Below, piece after piece: positions 18,701-24,866 of a DNA stretch of 63,229 nucleotides. Source of the DNA: PVC group bacterium (GTDB lineage Bacteria > Verrucomicrobiota > Verrucomicrobiia > Chthoniobacterales > SZAS-18); assembly GCA_903642295.1 (NCBI GenBank), contig CAHJWO010000001.1:1-63229 (forward strand), in the 5' to 3' direction. The position numbers and the translations under genes were made by a program. Under the pieces are notes generated by a model. The model did not search any database, had not been told where the DNA came from, and worked only from the letters and a program-made list of their open reading frames with translations. Within the stretch, counting starts at the first letter, position 1; each line of letters begins with the position of its first letter.

Positions 18701-21700
18701 AGAATTGACCTCCCGCAAAGGTGGTCACGCTCCCGCCATTGATTTTCGTGGTCCCGGTGCCCAGGGCATTCAACTGGTTGAGCGCCGCCAGATTGCCCAC
18801 CGGTCCGCTGTACACCACCGCGTTGGACGTGCTCGTGGTCAGTTGCCTGGTGTTGGGAGTCAGGCCGTTGACCGCGAAGAGGAAGTCGATCTCGCCGCCG
18901 GAAGTGCTGGTCAGCGTCGTGGGTCCTCCGGGCGCGCCCAGCACGACCGCCCCGCCGTAGCTTTGCCCACCGGTCGTGGTGATCGCGCCGCCGTTGAGCG
19001 AGATCATGCCGGCACCGGTGGTGATCGTCAGCGCAGCGAGCGGTGCGCCCCCGCCGCCGACCCCGCCGTTGAAAGCCACCGGGCCGGTGGTGTGCAGGGT
19101 CAACGCGAAGGCGGTGCCGGGGCTGCTGAGGGTGAACGGGGTGCCGCCCGGGTTCGAGCCGAACTCGAAGCCGCCCGGCCCGGCGTTCAAAGTGGAATTC
19201 GCGGTGAGCGTGGTGGGGTTGTCGTAATGCTGGTAGCCGGTGGTGGTGAAGGCCGCCGGGGAATTGGTGGCGATGGCCGTGCCGCCCGCGCCGTTGCTGG
19301 TGAAGTTGTGGATGTTGGTGAACCGGTTGCCGAGCGGGATCGTCACCAGGCTGGAAAGCGTGAGCGTCAGGTCGTGCGTCTGGGCGTTGACGACGTTGCC
19401 CGTGCCGTTCACCGTCACCGTCGAGCCGACGAACGTGGTGTCCGTCCCGAGCAGCACGCCGCCGGTGTAGTTCTGCGCGCCCAGCGTGTTGACCGAGCCG
19501 CCGTCGATGTGGATCGTCGGGCTGGTCACGGTCAGCGTGTTGAGCGCCGACGCGTTGAGCGGGGCCAGGCCGCCGCCGACCGCCCCGCCAAAGGTGACGG
19601 CCTCACCGGCGGCGTTGCCGGTCGTCACCGTCAGGTTGCTCGCGGGCGCGCCCGCCGACACCAGCGTCTTGTTGAAGGCGATGCTGCCGCCGGTCGAAGT
19701 GAGCGTCAGGCCGGTTGCGCCCGTGCCCGCCGCCGCGCTCTGGACGACCACCGGCCCCTGGTAGGTCTGCGTACCCGCCGTGGTGAAGGCGGCGTTGTTG
19801 AAGATCGTGCTGCCGTTGACGCTGGTGGTCAGGTTGTTGATCGGGGCCGCCGCCGCGCCGCTCCCCAAGCCGAACACCGTGTTGCCGCCCTGCGTGGCCG
19901 TGGTGAGGTTGAAACCCGCCCCGCCGAGCGTCGAGCCGAAGGTGACGGCCCCCGCCGCCGGGTCGGGGTTGGTGGTGGTCAACGCCACGTTCGCGCCGAG
20001 GGTCAGCGGGCTGTTGTAGGTTTGCGTGCCGGTCGTGGTGATGCCCGTCGTATTGAGCGCGGTGCCCGCGCCGCCCGCGTTGATCGTCAGGCTGCCGAGC
20101 GCATTGCCCGCGCCCGCGCCGACCAGTCCGTTGAACGTCGTGGTCCCGGCGGTAGCCAACGTCAGGTCGCCCCCGCCCACCACCGTGGAGCCGAAAGTGA
20201 TCGCACCCAGCGCGCCGATTCCGTTGTTTTTGAGCAACGTCCCGGTGCTCACCGTCGCCGCCCCGTTGTAGGTCTGCGCGTCCAACGTCTGCACGGTGGG
20301 ATGGGCCGCCGCGACGCCCGTGGCCTGGAACAGCGCGCCGTCGTTGATCTTCAGCGCCCCGGCGATGTTGACCCCGGCGGGGTTGAGGGCGTTCGCGCTG
20401 CCCGCGTTCATCTTGAACTGCGCCTGGCCGGTCGCCGGGCCGACGGCGTCGGTGGTCAGGCTCAGGAGCGGGACCCCGCCGCCCACCAGCCCGTTGAAGA
20501 CCTCGTTGCCGGGGGTGTTCAGGGTGAGAGCAACCGCGCCGTCGAGCGTCGAGTTGAACGTGATGTCGCTCGGATTGCCCGCACCCGTCCCGGCGGTGAG
20601 AACGGTCGGGAGCGCCGCCAAGGTCAGCGTGACGGGGTTGCCATAGGTTTGGCTGCCCGTGGTGCTGAAATTCCCCGCGATGGTCGTGGTGCTCGCGGGG
20701 CTGGTGCCGTTGCTCGTGAAGTTCTTGACCCCGGTGTAGAAATTGGCGAGGACGTTGCTGCTGAGCGTCAGCGTCAGGTCGAAGCCATTGCCGGCGAAGG
20801 CAGGAGTGATCACCGTCGTCGTGTTAGGTACGACGGGGGGTAAGGTGGTGGTCAAGGTGGTATTCCCGGCGAGCGACACGCCGTCGGCGTAGGTCTGAGT
20901 ACCGGTGGTGGTGACGCCGCCGTTCAGGCTGGTAGCGGCGGTGGCGGGAAGATCGGTCGTCACGCTCGCCAGGGGAGTGGTCCCGACGAACCCGCCGAAG
21001 GTCGTTTTGCCCGCCGTGTTGACCACGAGCGCCTGCGCGCCTGCCGTGTTGCTGTCCACCGTGCGGATGAAGGTAATATCGCCAGCGTTCAGCGAGGTCA
21101 GCGTGGTCGTCTGGGCGGCTCCCCCGGGCTGACCGAGGATGACCGGACCATTGTACGTTTGCAGGCCGTTCGTCCGGACCGTGTTCCCGCGGAGCGTCGT
21201 CGTCCCTGTGCCGGTGACGAGGCTGGCCAGGGCGTTCGCGGCCCCCACCGTGCCGGTGAAGGTCTGCGCGCCGGATGTCGTCAGAGTGAGCGCCTGTGTC
21301 AGCGGCGTGTTTCCTTCGACCGTGGAGATGAAATTGATGGGCCAATTGCCCGCCGCAAGGATCGTGGCGTTCGTGGCCGGGCCGAGGGTGACCGGGCCGT
21401 TGTACGCCTGTCCGCCCGCGCCGCTCGTGTTCACGGCACTCCCATTGAGCAGGACCGCGCCCATCCCCGTCGAGAGGCTGGCCAGGGGCACGGCGACCGT
21501 GCCCACCGCGCCGCCGAGGGTCGTCGTGTTCCGGGTGCTGATCGCCAACGCCTGGATTCCCGCCGTGGTCCCGGTGACCGCACCGGTGAGGCTCACCGGA
21601 CCCGGCCCTGCCGTGAGCGTCGTGGTGCCCGTCCCGCCGAGGACCACCGGGCCGTTGTAGGTCTGTCCCGCCGTGTCACTGGTGATGACGTCGGAGGTGT

Positions 21701-24551
21701 TGAGGTTGGTCGTGCCAGTGCCGGTGGTCAGCGAGGAAAGCGGCGAGGTGGCGATTCCGGTGCCGACCGGCGCGTTGAACGTGGTCGTGCCGTTATTGGT
21801 GATGCCCAGGCTGAACGCGGGGGGCGGTGTCGTGGTCGTCAGCGTGCCCCCCCCGCGCTGGAAGGTGATCGTGCCGCCCGCCGTCGCCATCCCGCTGACG
21901 GTGCTGGCAAGGGTCGAGTTGGTTGTCAGGAGCACCGCGTCGCCGTAGGTCTGCGCGCCCGTGGCGGTACCGTTGTTGACCGTGGTCACCGCCGCCGCGC
22001 CGCCGGGGACGTTGAGGATCGTGGCGTCATTCGCGCCAGCCTGGTAATCCGTGGCGAACCCGCCCAGCGCGGCGCTCACACCCGGCGCGGGGCTCCCGCC
22101 CACGGCGGCGTTGATCTGCGTGACCCCGCCCGTGTTGATCGTCAGCGTGTGGGCGTCCGTCGTCGTGGTCATCCCCATGGTCGTCGTGCTGCTGTACAAT
22201 GGCCCGTTCAGGGTCACCCCGACCCCCCCGGCGTTGCCCGCCGCCAGCGTTGCATCATGGGAAAGCGTGATGGGGCTCGTGGAGCCCGGGCTGTCGTAAA
22301 CCTGGCTGCCCGTCGTGATGAAATTGTTCCGATCAATCGCCACCCCGCCCGTCCCAAGCGACGCGAAGTTTGCCACGCTGTTGTTCACGATGCTCGCCAG
22401 CGACACCACCACGCCCAGCGTGAGGCTCAGGTTGTGCGTGCCTCCGTCGAGCATTGTACCCCCGCCGCCGATGGTCAGGCTGCCCGCCGTCAGGCTCGTG
22501 TCGCCCGTGAAGGTCGGCGCGGCGGCGAAGTTGATCGTCCCCGCCGGAGTGGTCGTCAGGTTGATCGTGCCGGGCGTCGTGCTGCCCGCCGTGTTGATCG
22601 CGTTGGCCGTCGCCGACCCCAGCGTGATGGCCGTCGGCGCCGCGCTCGTCGTCAGGGTGGCGGTGGTCCCCGTGCCGCCCACCGCAACGGCTCCGCCCGC
22701 CCCGGCGGTGGACGACGTGTTGAGGGAATAAACCTGGATCGGCCCCGGCACAATCGCCGTGGTGCCGGTGAGTTGCAGGGTAACGCTCCCGCCCCCCCGT
22801 ACCGCCGAAGACGTGTTGATGCTGCCGATCTCGATGGCGTTGGCGCTGGCGTTGCCGCCGGTGCTGTTGATCCCGCCCGCCGACGGTCCGCTCGCGGAAA
22901 TCGTCACGTTGCGCCCCGGCGCCAGGATGGTGTCCGGTGGGGCGGTGGCAACTAGGCCCGCAATGGTTCTTGCTGTCGAGCCCGCCATCACAAAGGAGCC
23001 CGTGCCGCCCACCCCCGCACGGAACGTCACCGTACCGCTCGTCGTGGCCGTCGCCGGGGCCAGGTTGAGGAAGCCACTGTTGGCCGGTGTATCCAGGCGG
23101 AGGCCCAGGTCCTCGATGCGGATGTCCTTGGTCGCCTCCAGGTCGATGTTGATGCCTGCGCCCAACGCTTCGAGCGAGGAGGCGGAGATGGTCGTCGGCG
23201 TGGCGTCGGTCGCCGCTACCGTGCCGTTGGCGGGCACGGTGCCGACGCCTGCGCCGGTCGTGGGCGTGATGTCAATGTTGGTCGGGTCGAGCAGCAAACT
23301 GCCCACCTTGCCCGCCGGGGCGTTCGCGTTCACCCCGCCCGTGAAGCCGAGTTGCCCGTGGCTGGAAACCTCCACCTGCCCGCCGTCGCCGCCCTGCCCG
23401 CCCGCGTTCGCGCTGATCTGTCCCTGGTAGCTCGTCAATCCGTCGGACCACAACACCACCGTACCGCCGTTACCGGTCGCGCCGGTCGCGTCGGCCTTGA
23501 TGGTGGTCGCCGCGTCCACAATAGTCGTCGCAGCGTGGGCCAGGTTGCCCTGCCCGTGGAAATCCCCGCCCACGCGCACGCTGCCACCGCCCGCTGTGCC
23601 GCTGGCGTCGAGCGTCGCACCTTTGAGGGCTACCGTGCCGCCGAGCACCTGGATGCTGCCACCCTTGGCGTCAGCGGTCGCGCCCGGCGCGCCGCTGGTG
23701 GCGGCGATTTTGCCGCCGACGGTCGCCGTACCGGCCCGCCCGGCGTTGACCGTGACGCTGTGGCCCTGGAGCAGGCCGGAATTGGAAATCGCGGTTGAAT
23801 ATAGGTCACCGCCGCCGATCAGCACCCGGGGTGCGGCCACTGTGCCGCTGTTGATGATGCTGCCGCTGCTCCCTTTCGCCGCCGTTGCACCCCCTGCTGC
23901 CGAGGTGCCCGCCTGCGACTTGCCGTTGGCTTGGACGAAGATGTTGCCGTCCTTCTCGCCGACGTACACGTCCTTGCCCGAAACCATCATCGCCATGCCC
24001 TTCGCGGCGTTGAGCGAGCCCGTGTTGACCACGTTCGCACCCATCAGGGCGATGCGGTTGTCGGCGGCCACGACGCCGTCGTTGCGCACGTCGCCCGCGA
24101 GGTCGGTAAAATGGACCTTGCCTCTGGCGAAGTCGGCGTCGCTCAGGTTGCCCGCGCCCGCGTAGAGGCTGCCCACGTTGATGACGCTGCCGTTACAAAA
24201 GTAAATGCCGTAGGGATTGACGATGAAGACGCGTCCGTTGCCTTCGAGCATCCCGAAGATCTGCGTCGGGTTCGCGCTGCCGACCACGCGGTTGAGCACG
24301 GAGCTTTGCGCGCTGGGCTGGACGAACTGCACCGTCTCGCCCGGCGCGATGTTGAAGCTGCCGTAGTTGATGATCGACTTGTTCCCGGCGGTGATGACCG
24401 TCAAGTTGCCGTTCTGCTGGAAGGTGGCGGTGCCGCTGACGACGTGCCCGCCCTTCGGCGCGGCGACGACGTAGGTGTCCGTGTAAGACACCAGCATGAA
24501 CAGCAGCACGCAAAACTTGCGGAGCGAAAGGGGTTTCCCGGTGGGTTTCAT
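9765..24551 (-). CDS. Giant two-partner-secretion adhesin (TpsA, filamentous haemagglutinin type)
   Basis: A 4928-residue exported protein. Residues 1 to about 31 form a signal peptide (hydrophobic FCVLLFMLVS, probable cut near VVAA). The TPS domain follows, with INYGSFNIAPGETVQFVQPS, then IFGMLEGNGRVFIVNPYGIY (a variant of the NPNG motif). From about residue 870 to 4390 the protein consists of some 45 imperfect repeats of about 78 residues with the core LTLNTGGTT-FDG-VG-G-PLASLTTDA-G-T-LN-G-ITTTGAQTY-DAVTLG, predicted to form a long beta-helix rod. The C terminus (from about 4600) is non-repetitive, charged, and ends in a Pro/Ala-rich tail. The transporter gene lies upstream in the same operon. 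Likely role: surface attachment or contact. Intact frame over 14.8 kb. Confidence 0.92.
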   Translation of the reverse strand: MKPTGKPLSLRKFCVLLFMLVSYTDTYVVAAPKGGHVVSGTATFQQNGNLTVITAGNKSIINYGSFNIAPGETVQFVQPSAQSSVLNRVVGSANPTQIFGMLEGNGRVFIVNPYGIYFCNGSVINVGSLYAGAGNLSDADFARGKVHFTDLAGDVRNDGVVAADNRIALMGANVVNTGSLNAAKGMAMMVSGKDVYVGEKDGNIFVQANGKSQAGTSAAGGATAAKGSSGSIINSGTVAAPRVLIGGGDLYSTAISNSGLLQGHSVTVNAGRAGTATVGGKIAATSGAPGATADAKGGSIQVLGGTVALKGATLDASGTAGGGSVRVGGDFHGQGNLAHAATTIVDAATTIKADATGATGNGGTVVLWSDGLTSYQGQISANAGGQGGDGGQVEVSSHGQLGFTGGVNANAPAGKVGSLLLDPTNIDITPTTGAGVGTVPANGTVAATDATPTTISASSLEALGAGINIDLEATKDIRIEDLGLRLDTPANSGFLNLAPATATTSGTVTFRAGVGGTGSFVMAGSTARTIAGLVATAPPDTILAPGRNVTISASGPSAGGINSTGGNASANAIEIGSINTSSAVRGGGSVTLQLTGTTAIVPGPIQVYSLNTSSTAGAGGAVAVGGTGTTATLTTSAAPTAITLGSATANAINTAGSTTPGTINLTTTPAGTINFAAAPTFTGDTSLTAGSLTIGGGGTMLDGGTHNLSLTLGVVVSLASIVNNSVANFASLGTGGVAIDRNNFITTGSQVYDSPGSTSPITLSHDATLAAGNAGGVGVTLNGPLYSSTTTMGMTTTTDAHTLTINTGGVTQINAAVGGSPAPGVSAALGGFATDYQAGANDATILNVPGGAAAVTTVNNGTATGAQTYGDAVLLTTNSTLASTVSGMATAGGTITFQRGGGTLTTTTPPPAFSLGITNNGTTTFNAPVGTGIATSPLSSLTTGTGTTNLNTSDVITSDTAGQTYNGPVVLGGTGTTTLTAGPGPVSLTGAVTGTTAGIQALAISTRNTTTLGGAVGTVAVPLASLSTGMGAVLLNGSAVNTSGAGGQAYNGPVTLGPATNATILAAGNWPINFISTVEGNTPLTQALTLTTSGAQTFTGTVGAANALASLVTGTGTTTLRGNTVRTNGLQTYNGPVILGQPGGAAQTTTLTSLNAGDITFIRTVDSNTAGAQALVVNTAGKTTFGGFVGTTPLASVTTDLPATAATSLNGGVTTTGTQTYADGVSLAGNTTLTTTLPPVVPNTTTVITPAFAGNGFDLTLTLSSNVLANFYTGVKNFTSNGTSPASTTTIAGNFSTTGSQTYGNPVTLTLAALPTVLTAGTGAGNPSDITFNSTLDGAVALTLNTPGNEVFNGLVGGGVPLLSLTTDAVGPATGQAQFKMNAGSANALNPAGVNIAGALKINDGALFQATGVAAAHPTVQTLDAQTYNGAATVSTGTLLKNNGIGALGAITFGSTVVGGGDLTLATAGTTTFNGLVGAGAGNALGSLTINAGGAGTALNTTGITTTGTQTYNSPLTLGANVALTTTNPDPAAGAVTFGSTLGGAGFNLTTATQGGNTVFGLGSGAAAAPINNLTTSVNGSTIFNNAAFTTAGTQTYQGPVVVQSAAAGTGATGLTLTSTGGSIAFNKTLVSAGAPASNLTVTTGNAAGEAVTFGGAVGGGLAPLNASALNTLTVTSPTIHIDGGSVNTLGAQNYTGGVLLGTDTTFVGSTVTVNGTGNVVNAQTHDLTLTLSSLVTIPLGNRFTNIHNFTSNGAGGTAIATNSPAAFTTTGYQHYDNPTTLTANSTLNAGPGGFEFGSNPGGTPFTLSSPGTAFALTLHTTGPVAFNGGVGGGGAPLAALTITTGAGMISLNGGAITTTGGQSYGGAVVLGAPGGPTTLTSTSGGEIDFLFAVNGLTPNTRQLTTSTSNAVVYSGPVGNLAALNQLNALGTGTTKINGGSVTTFAGGQFYQGPVTVGAANTVLQDTATGGLGALNFVSTLDNTASGTPTLTLSTGGTTTFGGAVGSGAVAGSGPLGNLLVTGGGVIKLNGGSVRSTGFQEYNGSVTLGAASTLLSSTGSNVTFDKTLDGTTDGGQALVVNAAGDEVFTGLVGSATTGRLASLTTDNAGVTTGTTRFNMTIGTAAAGVNVANDVTINDAVAFGAMGSSPGQPTVLTGGSQTYAKGGSASQNTALRGGGTLTSGGTLDFNQHDLSVHFGGQITVPGAFANVANFSSDGAGGTLLNGAFTTTGAQAYGNLVTLANNPSLNAVGAVTFASRVDGATLLAIGVTGPDAQVVFNDLVGNDTALTGLNVSTSGTTATSGTHFNMGAGASTVGKGGVNVGTTGLTVTGPAFFNEANSTLTTADHPSVVSVGVQTYNGAVTLQLNTGLLATGATSAITFGGTVDGPVSLAASTPGNEVFNGPVGGTTALGGFATDPLFPGVAPTPTDEAQFGALAAVRVNGAVTLNDEARFAVAGSTLTNPTVLTFGNGPQTYANPVLLGSQTVFTSTAGAPTDPAYTANGQITFGSTVSSASGRQNLYVRTVVGQTQLPGGVDATSFDLGGALATFTGQVGPVGIFSVEPNSGTGGSVAVGGTFTTTGPQQYNTAVILTAPTVLAAGGNITFLSTVDSDAPATPRALTLNTGGLTVFDGPVGGTTPLLSLTTDAGGTTQINGGLIRTTGAQTYGDAVLLGANTTLASTASGDIAFASTVDSVAILPDLGDFSLAINTGGQTRFSGVVGGTGRLSTLTTDGPGTTLLAGGAVNTVAGQTYNDPVTLGADTILNDGLGSLDLHSTVTGPFALTLNFGGSANLGGAVSVASLQINGNGLLISGGSVTTTGSQNYDGIVFLKADTTLTSTGGGGIHFGASLLGTPYHLTISTGGAVGFDSSVYAESLTVGGGGFLTISGGLVQTVDGQTYKDAVQLGADTLLTSTNAGNLTFNDPLNGAHALTLDTAGLTTFNQSVGNSAALTSLTTTAAGVTRLNGGLVATTGAQFYGNAVQLGSDNVLSSSAGGDLTFNSTLNGAQLLTLNTGGNTVFNAGVGVLTPLAGLTTDAPGATLLNARQVFVSGAQFYGDVVTLGHDTTLSGVSAGTITFHLTLDGAFALNLLASSVREFDGAVGGTTPLASLGTDGSGVTRINGGQVNTVGFQAYRSPVTLGADAVAASTGGDIRFARALDSDAPATPRNLTVNTTGTTEFDGAVGGGAALGSLTTDAGGTTLLAGGTITTVRTALTSGNQTYNDAVQLGASTALNSTGGGNLTFNRTVDGAFALTLDTGGLTVFNGVVGSGTPLTGLTSTLTGSPGEETQFNITVGGARAGVTVNGAVTINDDVRFDILGASLAQPGVLTVAQIGTLPPVNADQAYTNNVRLAANTFLTSADTLPAPGGAFTGGGAISFNIAPGTSLTSVGGSDLSVRSGVGTTRFASTINVGSLDLGGANATFAGPVTLPGLLSVAPNDNSTAGFVELAGGGLTTAGAQTYRVGLLLGAPTVLTSTGGGDLTFNGTVDSDPAGPARALNLNTSGNEYFYGLVGHVGPLASLTTDNPGPVGGTAYFRMPVGGAVAGVNVVGDVTINDAVSFEATGSSLAQPTILTGGSQTYNGAATLGQDTALVGGLAGSLVFNSTLDGPSNLTLRTGALQVFNGLVGSTTALANLTTNGGGTQFNQVLTGTAAPAGVRVTGDLTATGPVFFNVVGASAAQPSVLTGGAQTYRSAATLAQTTVLAGGGGLTFRATLDGAFALTLNTGGTTEFDGIVGGGTPLASLTTDAPGSTVLNTTAITTTGAQDYGDGVTLQSGITLTSNAAGLLIFRSTLDGAFALTLATAGTTQFNGAVGNGVPLASLTTDAPGTTVLNAGGVTTTGAQTFRDAVTLARDTTLASTATGDLTFNSALDGAFALTLNTAAATRLNGAVGNGVPLASLTTDAAGTTILKAGTITTTGKQDFGDGVTLQSGTTLTSNAAGLLIFRATLDGTFALTLNTAGTTEFDGTIGTGGALASLVTDAPGTTLLNGGSITTTGVQTFNDGVTLAKATTLAANGQITFANSLNGSALPLTITGATAASFNTITNTGALDWTVNGPTALDGTVGAATGAAGVASLSIRGNGVVTVNTDSIHTAGDQLFTGQVILNTARGTTENFRSDGGTVDFESPVTANGHDLNVTAQTAKFGPVDRAGFLNITANRTVFGNTVGAVRLAVSGALALNGSSVTTRDNQEYGGEITLGKPATLTSTLGNVLARSAVTGNANALTVNAVNATFLDRITGTGATRFTVSNTATLDGEVTNAASLTVDGTGKKIVLNTDRVQTNDFQTYSLPVSLGDGTSRQSNGDIILVSGNGGLTFNSTLDAGTAQTRNVTLSSPGSTVFNGRVGYASALASLTLGDAPGDTTPEGGSSHQAFINGGLVQTVNSQVYNGLVTTNADNAGGTTTLKSNGGDLIFNRTVTGAAGNLTATGNRIRLAEDANVLSGDLNLAASGELLLLEGSNYTSSGTVVFNGDPNTNAPDRLRYSTIVLTSNSVLVKGDSFQMGDLQKLYAPGALTIDVGRGVATVGDLAAGRTLRINADTIFLLNRPGGAMNTLGVDGGLTFAAGQSINFGGANLQFADRSAPQTASFVTTTGSTTIARRLGLSVFRNPNLAAQFRGTGALASTGLFDFAIPQQPIGGGSQTLDTAAAISGALPDQKPLDIPVDVNISASQMEELRKLGINPRKAEKREYGASSKRALFAQLVDSKDTENYGRLQPIKGGVSQLVPSEYVVVVDRMSEREVQTILKAFEDLYGKDKAKAPVIGTAYQKAYDDYTVEKKTDQPDGFAPYLKEKAGQYPDVDNAARGFDNLFGYIEHMGLTPVEVTKAEGHIVSDLGMSNPSSDDMVKVINAQRKALPPAQKAPSSKLPPAPPMASPGPATSPAPAASPAAKKEAPLKMVDQDGPPAGPRTAECSLPGPPNNPPTSLAGL

Positions 24552-24610
24552 GGAAAGAACGGCGTTGCGAACGGTTTTACGGAAAATTGGAGGTTAAACC
24601 CAGCAGAAAA

Positions 24611-24861
24611 GGAGGCAGGAGGCAGGAGGCAGGATGCGGGATGCAGGATGCAGGATGCAGGATGCAGGATGCTGGATGCTGGATGCAGGTGGTGGGAGAC
24701 AGGATGCAGGATGCAAGATGCAGGATGCAGGATGCAGGTGGTGGGATTCCGAGACGCGAGGAGAGAGATGTCGGAACCCGTTGGCTCTGTCTGCATCTTG
24801 CATCCTGCATCCTGCATCTTGCCTCCTGTATCCTGCATCCTGCATCCTGTATCTTGCCTCC
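24611..24861. repeat. Inverted heptamer array between tpsB and tpsA
   Basis: Left arm: about 20 consecutive heptamers based on GGATGCA (24611-24750), with variants GGAGGCA, GGATGCT and GGTGGTG. Right arm: ten heptamers of the complement, based on TGCATCC (24792-24861), ending 5 bases from the tpsB stop codon. About 40 unique bases separate the arms. In the tpsB-tpsA transcript the arms could pair into a stem of up to about 70 bp, 60 bases before the tpsA start. Confidence 0.92.
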
Positions 24862-24866
24862 TCCTC

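Noticed and set aside
9765-24551. Periodic 234-bp repetition read as a CRISPR array or non-coding satellite
   Set aside because: The period is too long for CRISPR, there are no unique spacers of constant size, and one intact protein frame runs through the whole region.
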